Positions 34,990-44,010 of a stretch of 64,000 nucleotides of DNA are shown piece by piece. Under the pieces are notes generated by a model, which was not told the DNA's origin, made no database searches, and saw only the letters and a list, made by a program, of their open reading frames with translations. The position numbers and the translations under genes were made by a program. Each line of letters opens with the position of its first letter. Within the stretch, counting starts at the first letter, position 1. This stretch comes from DASSQJ01 sp963730165 (GTDB taxonomy: Bacteria > Actinomycetota > Actinomycetes > Actinomycetales > Dermatophilaceae), in the NCBI GenBank assembly GCA_963730165.1, contig CAVSQS010000001.1, forward strand, positions 1 to 64,000, written 5' to 3'.

Positions 34990-35495
34990 TGCCTCGAGTC
35001 GTCCTCGTCGGGCCGCCAGGGTCGGGCAAGACGAGCACCGGTGCGGCGCTCGCCGAGCTGCTCGACGTGCCGGCCCACGACACCGATGCGGCGATCGAGG
35101 CGGCCAGCGGGCGCAGCATCTCCGACATCTTCGTGCTCGACGGCGAGGCCGTCTTCCGCGAGCTCGAGCGGGCCGAGGTGGCCCGGGCCCTGGCCGAGGA
35201 GCCGGGTGTCGTCTCCCTCGGGGGTGGGGCACCGGTCGATCCGCTCACCGAGCCGCTGCTCGCCGACCACACCGTCGTCTTCCTCGACGTGGGGATCGCC
35301 GACGCGGCCCGGCGGATCGGGTTCGACCGGTCCCGACCGCTCCTCGCGGTCAACCCACGGGCCTCCTGGGTGCGGCTGATGACCGAGCGCCGTCCCGTCT
35401 ACGAGCGGGTCGCGACCCACGTGGTCGACACCGCCGGGCGCAGCCCGGAGGAGGTCGCGGCCGAGATCGCCGCCCGGCTGCGGGAGGGGGCGTGA
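34989..35495 (+). CDS. aroK: Shikimate kinase
   Basis: A 168-residue P-loop kinase. Walker A is GPPGSGKTSTG (8-18), the shikimate-binding Asp pair is DTDAAIE, and SLGGGAP and the R-rich lid VGIADAARRIGFDRSRPLL follow. It phosphorylates shikimate at O3. ATG 34989 shares its A with the aroC stop; the end overlaps the GTG of aroB, so aroC, aroK and aroB are one transcript. Confidence 0.97.
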   Translation: MPRVVLVGPPGSGKTSTGAALAELLDVPAHDTDAAIEAASGRSISDIFVLDGEAVFRELERAEVARALAEEPGVVSLGGGAPVDPLTEPLLADHTVVFLDVGIADAARRIGFDRSRPLLAVNPRASWVRLMTERRPVYERVATHVVDTAGRSPEEVAAEIAARLREGA

Positions 35496-36559
35496 GCGAG
35501 ACCGTCGTCGTTCCGGTCGGCGACGACTACGACGTCGTCGTCGGACGCGGTGTGCTGGGGCGGGTCGTCGACGTGGTCCCCGACGGCGTGCGTCAGGTCC
35601 TGCTCGTCCACCCCGTGGGGTTCGAGCGGTACGCGGCCCCGGTGGCGCGCCGGCTCGAGGACGCCGGGCTCGTCGTGCGGGAGGGGCCGGTGCCCGACGC
35701 CGAGCGCGCCAAGACCGCCGAGGTCGCGTCCGACCTCTGGTCCGTGCTGGGACAGCACGCGTTCACCCGCAGCGACGCCGTCGTCGCCGTCGGCGGGGGA
35801 GCGGTGACCGACCTCGCGGGGTTCGTCGCCGCCACGTGGCTGCGGGGGGTGCCGGTCGTCCACGTGCCGACGACGCTGCTCGCGATGGTCGACGCGGCGG
35901 TCGGAGGGAAGACGGGCATCAACACGACCGAGGGCAAGAACCTCGTCGGGGCCTTCCACCCACCCGCCGGGGTCGTCTGCGACCTCGACGTCCTCGCCAC
36001 CCTGCCGCGACCCGATCTCGTGGCGGGCCTCGCCGAGGTGGTCAAGGCAGGGTTCATCGCCGACCCCCGCATCCTCGAGCTCGTCGAGTCCGACCCGGTG
36101 GCGGCGGGGTCCGCCGACGGGCCACACCTCGCCGAGCTCGTCGTGCGAGCCGTTCGCGTCAAGGCGGAGATCGTCGACCGGGACCTCCGGGAGTCGTGGC
36201 TCCGGGAGGTGCTCAACTACGGCCACACCCTCGGGCACGCCATCGAGCAGGTCGACGGCTACCGACGTCGGCACGGCGAGGCCGTGGCCGTGGGCATGGT
36301 GTACGCGGCCGAGCTCTCGCACCGGGCCGGCCTGCTCGACCGGGCGCTCGTCGACCGGCACCGGGAGGTCCTCGGGGCCGTCGGGCTGCCGCTCGCCGAC
36401 CGCGGCGACCGGTTCGACGCCCTCCTCGAGGTGATGCGCCGCGACAAGAAGTCCCGCGGTGCGCGTCTGCGCTTCGTCGTGCTCGAGGACCTGGCCCGGC
36501 CGGCCCGGCTCGAGGACCCTTCCGAGGAGCTGCTCCGCGAGGCGTACGCAGCCCTCTGA
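35492..36559 (+). CDS. aroB: 3-dehydroquinate synthase
   Basis: A 355-residue NAD- and metal-dependent enzyme. The NAD-binding loop VGGGAVTDLAGFVAAT, the substrate loop VPTTLLAMVDAAVGGKTGIN, GKNLVGAFHPP, the metal Glu in LAEVVKAGFI and the His motifs LNYGHTLGHAIE and RHGEAVAVGM are all intact. GTG 35492 overlaps the aroK stop. In many actinobacteria aroQ/aroD and pepQ follow; here a secreted CWB2 gene follows instead. Confidence 0.98.
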   Translation: MSETVVVPVGDDYDVVVGRGVLGRVVDVVPDGVRQVLLVHPVGFERYAAPVARRLEDAGLVVREGPVPDAERAKTAEVASDLWSVLGQHAFTRSDAVVAVGGGAVTDLAGFVAATWLRGVPVVHVPTTLLAMVDAAVGGKTGINTTEGKNLVGAFHPPAGVVCDLDVLATLPRPDLVAGLAEVVKAGFIADPRILELVESDPVAAGSADGPHLAELVVRAVRVKAEIVDRDLRESWLREVLNYGHTLGHAIEQVDGYRRRHGEAVAVGMVYAAELSHRAGLLDRALVDRHREVLGAVGLPLADRGDRFDALLEVMRRDKKSRGARLRFVVLEDLARPARLEDPSEELLREAYAAL

Positions 36560-36611
36560 GCGCGGTTTGCGACTTCTCGCGAGTCCTCCGTCGCCTCGGG
36601 GAAGCGCGACG

Positions 36612-36617
36612 TATATT
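36612..36617 (+). promoter_or_regulatory. Candidate -10 (TATATT) of the CWB2 gene
   Basis: TATATT stands out in an otherwise GC-rich intergenic region after aroB. It would give a leader of about 60 nt before ATG 36685. The -35 is not clear. Confidence 0.4.
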
Positions 36618-36684
36618 TCGGGTGCCCCCCCGGGGGGACAACCGGCGGGGCCCGCCACGGGCAGTCACCAGAGAGAGAACATCA

Positions 36685-37917
36685 ATGCGTCGTTCCACCG
36701 TCATCGCCGCTGCCGCGGCCGCCCTGCTGGGCCTCTCGCTCGCGCCGGCCGTGGCCTCGGCCGCGCCCGGCCCGGCTCCCGGTGCCCGGGCGGGCGACGC
36801 CGTCCCGGCACGTACCGGCGACGCCGTGCTCCCCGCCGGGGGCGAGCTCGCGCACCCGTCGATCAGCGACCCCGGTGCCGGGGCGCTCCCCACCGACGCC
36901 TACTACCGGGTCTCCGGGCCCAACCGCTACGCCACCGCCGTCGAGGTCAGCCGGACGATGATCTGCGACGGGGCCGAGATCCTCTGCGAATGCCCGCCCG
37001 AGCAACCCGACTGCACGATCCTCGGGGATGCTGCCCACCCGGTCGAGCTGGCCTTCATCGCCAGCGGCACGAACTACCCGGACGCGCTCGGCGCCGGGCC
37101 GATCGCCTTCGGCATCGGTCCACTGCTCCTCGTGCCGCCGACCGGGACGGTGCCGCAGGTGGTCCTCGACGAGCTCGACCGGATCACCCCGAGCGGGCTC
37201 GTCGTCTTCGGTGGCACGAGCGCGGTCAGCGACGCCGTCGTCGACCAGCTCAAGACCCACACCACCGACGGCCAGGTCCAGCGCATCTCCGGCCCGAACC
37301 GGTACGCGACCGCAGCCCTCGGGGCGATCCAGAACGACGCGTGGTGGCGCGCCGTCGACGCGAACAACGACAACGTCCCCGACAACATCGGGCTCGACAC
37401 GATCGTCCTGGCCTCCGGCGAGTCCTACGCCGACGCCCTCGCCGGCGGCGGCGCCGCGGCGAACAGCCGCGGCTCGCTGCTGCTGACGACCAGGACGAAG
37501 CTGCCCGACGTCACGAAGTCCGCGCTCCAGTCGATCGACCCCAAGACGGTCATCATCACCGGCGGCACCTCGACGGTGAGCGACGCGGTGCTGGCGCAGG
37601 TCCAGGCCGCCCTGCCCTCGAGCAAGGTGGAGCGCGCGTCCGGCTCGAACCGGTTCGACACGGCGATCGACGTCTCGTCGAAGGTCTTCGACACCTCGGC
37701 CACCGCCGTCTTCGTCGTCTACGCGTACAACTACCCGGACGCGCTGGCCGCGGCCCCCTTCGCGGGCGTCATCGGTGCCTCGACGCTGCTGAGCGCCACG
37801 CCCTGCGTGACCGCGAACACGCGTGACGAGGCCTCCCGGCTCAACCCGGCCGAGGTCTACGGCTTCGGTGGGGAGTCGACGCTGGCCGACAACGCCATCC
37901 TCATGGGGGTCTGCTGA
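36685..37917 (+). CDS. Secreted cell-wall-binding repeat 2 (CWB2) protein
   Basis: A 410-residue protein with a Sec signal peptide (hydrophobic AAAALLGLSLAPAVASA, predicted cleavage after Ala26). The mature part consists of three CWB2-type units, each with an RxxGxNRYxTA-like start (YYRVSGPNRYATAVEV, QRISGPNRYATAAL, VERASGSNRFDTAIDV), a Y-P/A-DAL core (NYPDALGAG, SYADALAGG, NYPDALAAA) and a V-x-GG-x-x-A/T-V element. CWB2 repeats bind anionic cell-wall polymers. No catalytic domain is attached, so it may be a pure wall-binding or S-layer-like protein. It contains a Cys-rich insert (ICDGAEILCECPPEQPDC) in unit 1. Confidence 0.93.
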   Translation: MRRSTVIAAAAAALLGLSLAPAVASAAPGPAPGARAGDAVPARTGDAVLPAGGELAHPSISDPGAGALPTDAYYRVSGPNRYATAVEVSRTMICDGAEILCECPPEQPDCTILGDAAHPVELAFIASGTNYPDALGAGPIAFGIGPLLLVPPTGTVPQVVLDELDRITPSGLVVFGGTSAVSDAVVDQLKTHTTDGQVQRISGPNRYATAALGAIQNDAWWRAVDANNDNVPDNIGLDTIVLASGESYADALAGGGAAANSRGSLLLTTRTKLPDVTKSALQSIDPKTVIITGGTSTVSDAVLAQVQAALPSSKVERASGSNRFDTAIDVSSKVFDTSATAVFVVYAYNYPDALAAAPFAGVIGASTLLSATPCVTANTRDEASRLNPAEVYGFGGESTLADNAILMGVC

Positions 37918-37948
37918 CCGAGACCTCGGGCACGGGCGCACACACGGG

Positions 37949-37979
37949 GTGGGGCCATCGGTTCGACCGGTGGCCCCAC
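37949..37979 (+). terminator. Strong hairpin after the CWB2 gene
   Basis: A 14-bp stem with one G-T pair (37949-37962 with 37966-37979) closes on a TCG loop. It is not followed by a T run, as is usual for actinobacterial terminators. It separates the CWB2 gene from efp. Confidence 0.7.
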
Positions 37980-38024
37980 TGCCGTGGCCGCCTGGCGGCG
38001 GTCCGGACGAGGTGCCCGGGACGG

Positions 38025-38030
38025 TAGGAT
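38025..38030 (+). promoter_or_regulatory. Candidate -10 (TAGGAT) of efp
   Basis: TAGGAT lies 80 bases before the efp GTG. The resulting leader carries GAGAAGGA about 12 bases before the start. Confidence 0.4.
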
Positions 38031-38110
38031 GGTCGGGTTCCCCACCCCCTCGCGGGGGTGACGCGCGCCCGCACGGCGGGCGAGACCGACCGAGAAGGAC
38101 ACCCCCGAAC

Positions 38111-38671
38111 GTGGCGACGACCAACGACCTCAAGAACGGCCTGGTGCTCAACCTCGAGGGCCAGCTGTGGACCGTCGTGGAGTTCCAGCACGTCAAGCCC
38201 GGCAAGGGCCCGGCCTTCGTCCGCACCAAGCTGAAGAACGTCATGAGCGGGAAGGTCGTCGACAAGACCTTCAACGCCGGCGTCAAGGTGGAGACGGCGA
38301 ACGTCGACAAGCGGACGATGCAGTACCTCTACAACGACGGCACCGACTTCGTGTTCATGGACCCCGACACCTACGACCAGATCATGGTCAGCCCGGCCAC
38401 CGTCGGCGACGCCGCGCGCTTCATGGTCGAGAACCAGGACGCCGTCGTCGCCCGCCACGACGGCGAGGTGCTCTACGTCGAGCTCCCCGCCTCGGTCGTC
38501 CTCGAGATCACCTACACCGAGCCCGGCCTGCAGGGCGACCGCTCCACGGGCGGCACGAAGCCGGCCACCCTCGAGACCGGGGCCGAGATCCAGGTGCCGC
38601 TCTTCCTCGAGCCAGGCACGAGGATCAAGGTCGACACCCGCGACGGCTCCTACCTGGGCCGGGTCAACTGA
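38111..38671 (+). CDS. efp: Translation elongation factor P
   Basis: A 186-residue, three-domain EF-P that rescues ribosomes stalled at polyproline. The domain I loop is KPGKGPAF with Lys32 at the tip and no sign of an EpmA/EpmB partner nearby; actinobacterial EF-P generally functions with unmodified Lys. Domains II and III follow (MQYLYNDGTDFVFMD, ARHDGEVLYVELPASVVLE, GAEIQVPLFLEPGTRIKVDTRDGSY split by family landmarks). GTG 38111 has a ribosome binding site. nusB follows after 3 bases. Confidence 0.97.
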   Translation: MATTNDLKNGLVLNLEGQLWTVVEFQHVKPGKGPAFVRTKLKNVMSGKVVDKTFNAGVKVETANVDKRTMQYLYNDGTDFVFMDPDTYDQIMVSPATVGDAARFMVENQDAVVARHDGEVLYVELPASVVLEITYTEPGLQGDRSTGGTKPATLETGAEIQVPLFLEPGTRIKVDTRDGSYLGRVN

Positions 38672-38674
38672 CCC

Positions 38675-39088
38675 GTGACCGCTCGCAGCAAGGCCCGCAA
38701 GCGCGCCCTCGACCTGCTCTTCGAGGCCGAGCAGCGCGGCGTCGACGCGGGTGCCCTGCTGCGCGAGCGGCTCGCCGCCCCCGTCACCGAGCACCCGCTC
38801 CCCGAGCTGACGGCCACCCTCGTCTCCGGCGTCGTCGAGCGGCGCGAGCAGCTCGACGAGCTGATCACCACCTACGCCCAGGGCTGGACCCTGCAGCGGA
38901 TGCCGGCCGTCGACCGGTCGATCCTGCGGCTCGGCGCCTACGAGGTGCTCTTCTCCGAGGACGTGCCGGAGCCGGTTGCGATCAGCGAGTGGGTCTCGCT
39001 GGCGACCGAGCTGTCGACCGACGACAGCCCGCGCTTCGTCAACGGCCTGCTCGCCCGGCTCGCGGAGGTCAAGCCGACCCTGGCCTGA
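38675..39088 (+). CDS. nusB: Transcription antitermination factor NusB
   Basis: A 137-residue all-helical protein. RSKARKRALDLLFEAEQRG is the Arg-rich N-terminal helix that contacts boxA RNA, and MPAVDRSILRLGAYEVL and FVNGLLARLA are family signatures. It acts with NusE (S10) in rRNA antitermination. GTG 38675 lies 3 bases after efp. The order efp-nusB is conserved. Confidence 0.96.
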   Translation: MTARSKARKRALDLLFEAEQRGVDAGALLRERLAAPVTEHPLPELTATLVSGVVERREQLDELITTYAQGWTLQRMPAVDRSILRLGAYEVLFSEDVPEPVAISEWVSLATELSTDDSPRFVNGLLARLAEVKPTLA

Positions 39089-39094
39089 GCCCGG

Positions 39095-39301
39095 TCACTC
39101 CTCGAGCCGGAAGCCGATCTTCAGTCCCACCTGGTAGTGGGCGACGGCGCCGTCCTCGAGGTGTCCGCGGATCTCGGTGACCTCGAACCAGTCGAGCCCG
39201 CGGACGGTGGTGTTCGCGCGCGCGACGGCACCGCGGATGGCGTCGTCGAGCGAGCTGGTGGACGTGCCGACGACCTCGGTGATGCCGTAGGTGTGCGCCA
39301 T
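39095..39301 (-). CDS. Dodecin (flavin-binding small protein)
   Basis: A 68-residue protein of full dodecin length. Its sequence (YGITEVVGTSTSSLDDAI, RGLDWFEVTEIRGHLEDG, VGLKIGFRLEE) has the dodecin beta-alpha-beta-beta pattern, including the Trp that stacks on flavin. Dodecamers store or buffer flavins or CoA. On the minus strand GAAGGGG precedes its ATG. It converges on nusB with only 6 bases between stops. Confidence 0.93.
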   Translation of the reverse strand: MAHTYGITEVVGTSTSSLDDAIRGAVARANTTVRGLDWFEVTEIRGHLEDGAVAHYQVGLKIGFRLEE

Positions 39302-39476
39302 GGTCGACCCCTTCGTCGCGGGCCGCCCGGTGGCGGCCCCGGTCCCCCGATCATCGCGGGGCAGGGGGCGCGGGGGAAGCCCGGGTGCACACCCTGCCTC
39401 GCAGGCGCCCGGTCTCTGGCGCGAGGCGCGTCGATGCGTCACCGTGGTCCCATGACCACCGGCACCGGGAGGCAGC

Positions 39477-39866
39477 GTGGCTGACGAGGGGAGCGCCTTC
39501 GCGCGCGCGGTCTCCGGCAAGGACCGCGCGGGCCTGCTCGAGGTGCTCGCCGACGACGTGGACTTCCGGGCCCTCGCCTCGGGTCGGACGTGGGAGGCGC
39601 ACTCGTCGACCGAGGTGGCCGACATCGTCTTCGCGCACTGGTTCGAGCCGCAGGACGACATCGTCGGCCTGGTCGGGGTCGAGGACGGTGACCCGGTCGA
39701 GGACACCCAGCGGGTCGCGTACCGCCTCGCCGTGCGGACGCCGGACGGGGACTTCACGGTGGAGCAGCAGGCGTACTACCGCACCGAGGAGGGGCGCATC
39801 GTGCACCTCCGGGTGCTCTGCTCGGGGTTCCGGGAGGCCGGCGGAGTCCCGAACGTCGACGAGTGA
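39477..39866 (+). CDS. NTF2-like (SnoaL-type) protein
   Basis: A 129-residue protein with the compact alpha+beta cone of the NTF2-like superfamily: helix AFARAVSGKDRAGLLEVLAD, DVDFRALASGRTWEAHS and strand pair YRLAVRTPDGDFTVEQQAYY, IVHLRVLCSGFRE. GTG 39477 is preceded by GGGAGG. No catalytic residues can be assigned. It lies between dodecin and the pyr operon and is transcribed with the latter's direction. Confidence 0.8.
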   Translation: MADEGSAFARAVSGKDRAGLLEVLADDVDFRALASGRTWEAHSSTEVADIVFAHWFEPQDDIVGLVGVEDGDPVEDTQRVAYRLAVRTPDGDFTVEQQAYYRTEEGRIVHLRVLCSGFREAGGVPNVDE

Positions 39867-39921
39867 GGGGGCGGCGCGTCCGACCCGCGGGCCGGTGTCG
39901 GTGACAGCGGCGGCCACGTCG

Positions 39922-39927
39922 TAGAGT
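39922..39927 (+). promoter_or_regulatory. Candidate -10 (TAGAGT) of the pyr operon
   Basis: TAGAGT, with GTGACA 15 bases upstream as a poor -35 (39901-39906), would start transcription near 39934 and place the whole PyrR-type hairpin in the leader. Confidence 0.4.
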
Positions 39928-39939
39928 GACCCCGCCAGA

Positions 39940-39980
39940 CGTCCTTTAACGACCTGTCCAGTGAGGCAGGGAAGGAGGTC
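39940..39980 (+). promoter_or_regulatory. PyrR-binding leader hairpin overlapping the pyrR ribosome binding site
   Basis: gacct (39951-39955) pairs with aggtc (39976-39980), enclosing gtccagtgaggcagg, which contains the conserved PyrR-binding core tCCAGtGAGGC. The 3' arm includes the Shine-Dalgarno GGAAGGAGG, 10 bases before ATG 39989. An alternative pairing (tcctt 39942-39946 with aagga 39972-39976) is also possible. This is the arrangement of PyrR-dependent translational repression described in mycobacteria: UMP-loaded PyrR holds the hairpin and hides the site. Confidence 0.8.
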
Positions 39981-39988
39981 GCACGCGG

Positions 39989-40621
39989 ATGACGCGCGCC
40001 GACGACATGCTGCCCGCCGACCCACCCGAGGGGCCCGGTGCTCCCCGCGCCGTGATGACCGCTCCCGACATCGCCCGAGCGCTGCGCCGCATCGCGCACG
40101 AGGTGGTCGAGCACAACAGGGGCGCCGAGGACCTGGTCGTCCTCGGCATCCCGACCCGGGGGGTCGAGCTCGCCCGGCGGCTCGCCGGCCTCCTCGGCGA
40201 CCTCGAGGGGGTCGAGGTTCCCGCGGGCGAGCTCGACATCACGATGTTCCGCGACGACCTGCGCCACCAGCCCACCCGCGCGCCGATGCCCACCCGCATC
40301 CCCGCTGCCGGCGTCGACGACAAGGTCGTCGTCCTCGTCGACGACGTCCTCTACAGCGGCCGCACCATCCGGGCCGCCCTCGACGCGCTCTCCGACCTCG
40401 GCCGGCCGCGAGCGGTGCGCCTCGCCGTGCTCGTCGACCGCGGTCACCGCGAGCTGCCCATCCGCGCCGACCACGTCGGCAAGAACCTCCCGACCTCTCA
40501 CGCCGAGCGGGTGATGGTCCGGCTCGAGGGTGTCGACGACGTCCCCGTGGACTCGGTCTCCATCGCCGTCGGCGAGACCCGCGCGGGCAGCCCCTCGACC
40601 CCGGAAGGAGGCGTCCGGTGA
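39989..40621 (+). CDS. pyrR: Bifunctional PyrR regulator / uracil phosphoribosyltransferase
   Basis: A 210-residue type I phosphoribosyltransferase. The PRPP motif is VVLVDDVLYSGRTIRAAL; LGIPTRGVELARRLA and DITMFRDDL are PyrR-specific. It binds the leader of its own mRNA in response to UMP/UTP and controls the whole operon. The start ATG is spaced from the hairpin's GGAAGGAGG. The stop overlaps pyrB's GTG. Confidence 0.97.
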   Translation: MTRADDMLPADPPEGPGAPRAVMTAPDIARALRRIAHEVVEHNRGAEDLVVLGIPTRGVELARRLAGLLGDLEGVEVPAGELDITMFRDDLRHQPTRAPMPTRIPAAGVDDKVVVLVDDVLYSGRTIRAALDALSDLGRPRAVRLAVLVDRGHRELPIRADHVGKNLPTSHAERVMVRLEGVDDVPVDSVSIAVGETRAGSPSTPEGGVR

Positions 40622-41562
40622 AGCACCTGCTCTCCAGCGCCGACCTCAGCCGCGACGACGTGCGGATGCTGCTCGCGACCGCGGCGGAGATGCACGAGGT
40701 GCAGCGCCGCGACGTCAAGAAGCTGCCCACGCTGCGCGGCCGTACCGTCATCAACCTCTTCTTCGAGGACTCCACCCGCACCCGATCCAGCTTCGAGATC
40801 GCGGGCAAGTGGATGAGCGCCGACACCATCAACATCACGGGCAAGGGCTCCTCCACCTCCAAGGGCGAGTCGCTGCGCGACACGGTGATGACGATCGACG
40901 CGATGGCGGTCGACTGCGTCGTCATGCGCCACATGGCCAGCGGCGCCGCCCACCAGGTCGCCCAGTGGGTCGACGCGAGCGTGGTCAACGCGGGCGACGG
41001 CACCCACGAGCACCCGACCCAGGCGCTGCTCGACGCCTACACGATGGAGCAGCGGATCGGCAGCCTCGAGGGCCGGCACGTCGCCATCGTCGGCGACCTC
41101 ACCCACAGCCGGGTGTTCCGCTCGAACGCCATCACCCTGCGGACCCTCGGCGCCGAGGTCACCTGCGTCGCACCGCCGACGCTGATGCCGAGCGGGATCG
41201 GCCCGTGGGCCGAGGCCGACGGGCTCACCCTCACCGACGACCTCGACGAGGTCCTCGCGAGCGGACCGGACGCCGTGATGATGCTCCGGGTGCAACGCGA
41301 GCGGATGAGCGGGGGCTTCTTCCCGACCGCGCGCGAGTACACGGTCGGCTTCGGGCTGACCCGCGAACGGCTGCGGGCGCTCGTCGACGCCAACCCCGAG
41401 GTGGTCATCTGCCACCCCGGGCCGATGAACCGGGGCCTGGAGATCAGCGCCGACGCCGCCGACGCGGCCCAGAGCCTCGTCCTGGACCAGGTCTCCGCCG
41501 GGGTGGCGGTGCGGATGGCCGTGCTCTACCACCTGCTGGCGGGCGAGGAGGTGGCGGCGTGA
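40618..41562 (+). CDS. pyrB: Aspartate carbamoyltransferase, catalytic chain
   Basis: A 314-residue ATCase catalytic subunit. The carbamoyl-phosphate site FEDSTRTRSSFE, the 80s-loop-like GKGSSTSKGESLRDT, HPTQALLDAYT, and the aspartate site ICHPGPMNRGLEI are intact. No pyrI regulatory subunit is present, as in other actinobacteria. GTG 40618 overlaps the pyrR stop and follows GGAAGGAGG. Confidence 0.98.
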   Translation: MKHLLSSADLSRDDVRMLLATAAEMHEVQRRDVKKLPTLRGRTVINLFFEDSTRTRSSFEIAGKWMSADTINITGKGSSTSKGESLRDTVMTIDAMAVDCVVMRHMASGAAHQVAQWVDASVVNAGDGTHEHPTQALLDAYTMEQRIGSLEGRHVAIVGDLTHSRVFRSNAITLRTLGAEVTCVAPPTLMPSGIGPWAEADGLTLTDDLDEVLASGPDAVMMLRVQRERMSGGFFPTAREYTVGFGLTRERLRALVDANPEVVICHPGPMNRGLEISADAADAAQSLVLDQVSAGVAVRMAVLYHLLAGEEVAA

Positions 41563-42863
41563 GCGACCTCCTCCTGACCGGCGCCACCTGGTTCGACGAC
41601 GACGGCAGCGAGCGGCGCGGCGACCTCGCCGTGCGCGAGGGCTACCTCACCGAGGTGGGCACCGTCGAGGACGCCTACGGCCTCGAGCGGCTCGACGTCG
41701 ACGGCCTCGTCGCGCTGCCCGGGTTCGTCGACCTGCACACCCACCTGCGCCAGCCCGGCCGGGAGGACGCCGAGACCGTGGCCTCGGGTTCCCGTGCGGC
41801 CGCCGTCGGGGGGTACACCGCGGTGCTCGCCATGGCCAACACGACACCGGTCACCGACACCGCCGAGGCCGCGGAGCACGTCCACGCGCTCGGTCAGGCC
41901 TGCGGGCTCGTCGACGTCCAGCCGGTGGGGGCCGTCACCAAGGGGCTCGAGGGCGCCGAGCTCGCCGAGCTGGGCCTGATGCACCGGTCCGGAGCCGGGG
42001 TGCGGGTGTTCTCGGACGACGGGCGCTGCGTCGCCGACGGGCGGGTGATGCGGCGGGCCCTGGAGTACGTGCGCGCCTTCGACGGCGTCGTCAGCCAGCA
42101 CAGCCAGGACCCCGCGCTCGCCGGCCCGAGCGCCTGCTGCCACGAGGGCGAGCTGTCCGGACGGCTCGGCCTCCCCGGCTGGCCCCCCGTGGCGGAGGCG
42201 AGCATCATCGCCCGCGACGTCATGCTCGCCGAACACACCGGCGCACGGGTGCACGTCGCCCACGTCACCACCGCCGAGGGGCTCGACGTGATCCGGTGGG
42301 CCAAGGCCCGCGGCATCCGGGTCACCTGCGAGGTGACCCCGCACCACCTGGCCCTCGGCACCGACCTGCTCGCCGGCTACGACCCGGTCTTCAAGGTCAA
42401 CCCGCCGCTGCGGCCCGACGAGGACCGCGACGCCCTCCGCGAGGGACTCCTCGACGGCACCATCGACGCCGTGGCCACCGACCACGCCCCCCACGCGCGC
42501 CACGACAAGGAGCACGCGTTCGTCGACGCCGCCTTCGGGATGCTCGGCCTGGAGACGGCCTTCTCCGTCGTCCACGACCTCATCGTCACCGGCGGCGCAC
42601 TGGGCCTCGCCGACCTGGCGCGGGTCATGTCCATCGCACCCGCCCGGATCGCCGGCCTGGACGGCCACGGCCGCCCGGTCGCCCCCGGCGAGCCCGCCAA
42701 CCTCGTCCTCGTCGACCCCGGCGCGACGGTCACCGTCGACCGCGACGCCTCGCAGTCGCTCGCGCGGAACAACCCGTGGCACGGGCGCACCCTCACCGGG
42801 GCCGTCCACACCACCGTCCTGCGCGGTCGCGTGACCGCGCGCGAAGGAGCACCCACCGCATGA
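41559..42863 (+). CDS. pyrC: Dihydroorotase
   Basis: A 434-residue zinc amidohydrolase of type I. Metal ligands: DLHTHLRQPGREDAET (HxH), H in VVSQHSQD and HVAHVTTAE, and Asp in ATDHAPHARHDKEH; KVNPPLRPDEDRDAL is also conserved. It closes carbamoyl aspartate to dihydroorotate. It overlaps pyrB by GTGA and carA by ATGA. The membrane protein gene that stands between pyrC and carA in mycobacteria is absent here. Confidence 0.98.
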   Translation: MSDLLLTGATWFDDDGSERRGDLAVREGYLTEVGTVEDAYGLERLDVDGLVALPGFVDLHTHLRQPGREDAETVASGSRAAAVGGYTAVLAMANTTPVTDTAEAAEHVHALGQACGLVDVQPVGAVTKGLEGAELAELGLMHRSGAGVRVFSDDGRCVADGRVMRRALEYVRAFDGVVSQHSQDPALAGPSACCHEGELSGRLGLPGWPPVAEASIIARDVMLAEHTGARVHVAHVTTAEGLDVIRWAKARGIRVTCEVTPHHLALGTDLLAGYDPVFKVNPPLRPDEDRDALREGLLDGTIDAVATDHAPHARHDKEHAFVDAAFGMLGLETAFSVVHDLIVTGGALGLADLARVMSIAPARIAGLDGHGRPVAPGEPANLVLVDPGATVTVDRDASQSLARNNPWHGRTLTGAVHTTVLRGRVTAREGAPTA

Positions 42864-44010
42864 TGACCCGCGAGCCCGCCGTCCTCGTCCTCGAGGACGG
42901 GCGCACCTTCCGCGGCCGGGCCTACGGCCGCCGCGGCTCCACCGTGGGGGAGGCGGTCTTCTCCACCGGCATGACCGGCTACCAGGAGACGCTCACCGAC
43001 CCGAGCTACCACCGGCAGGTCGTCGTCATGACCGCGCCGCACGTCGGCAACACCGGCTGGAACGACGAGGACGACGAGTCCGGTCGCATCTGGGTCGCCG
43101 GCTACGTCGTCCGCGACCCCGCCATCCGGCCGTCGAGCTGGCGCAGCCGCCGCACCCTCGAGGACGAGCTCGAGGCCCAGGGCGTCGTCGGCATCTGCGA
43201 CGTCGACACCCGGGCCCTGACCCGCCACCTGCGCGAGCGCGGGGCGATGCGGGTCGGGATCTTCGCCGGGCCGCGGGCGGAGTCGCCGCTCGCCGACCTC
43301 CTCGCGACGGTCACCGCCGCCCCCGAGATGACCGGGGCGGCGCTCGCGGCCGAGGTGGCCACGTCGGAGCCCTACGTGGTGCCGGCGGCGGGGGAGCGCC
43401 GGTTCACCGTCGCCGCGCTCGACCTCGGCATCAAGTCGATGACCCCGGCGATGATGGCCCAGCGCGGCATCGAGGTGCACGTCCTGCCGGCCACGGCCAC
43501 GCTCGAGGACGTGCGCGCGGTCGAACCCGACGGCGTCTTCTTCTCCAACGGCCCGGGCGACCCCGCGACCGCCGACGACCAGGCCGACCTGCTGCGGGGG
43601 GTGCTGCGCGCGCGGATCCCGTACTTCGGCATCTGCTTCGGGAACCAGATCCTCGGTCGCGCCCTCGGGTTCGGCACCTACAAGCTCAAGTACGGTCACC
43701 GCGGCATCAACCAGCCGGTGATGGACCGCTCCACCGGCCGGGTCGAGGTCACCGCGCACAACCACGGGTTCGCCGTCGACGCTCCCCTCGACCGGGACGC
43801 CGACACCCCGTTCGGACGGGTGCGGGTCAGCCACGTCTGCCTCAACGACGACGTCGTCGAGGGCCTGGAGTGCCTCGACGTGCCCGCCTTCTCGGTCCAG
43901 TACCACCCCGAGGCGGCCGCCGGCCCGCACGACGCCGCCTACCTGTTCGACCGCTTCGTCGCGCTGATGGAACGAACGCGCAGCACCACCGGCGCGGGGG
44001 TGAGCGCCTG

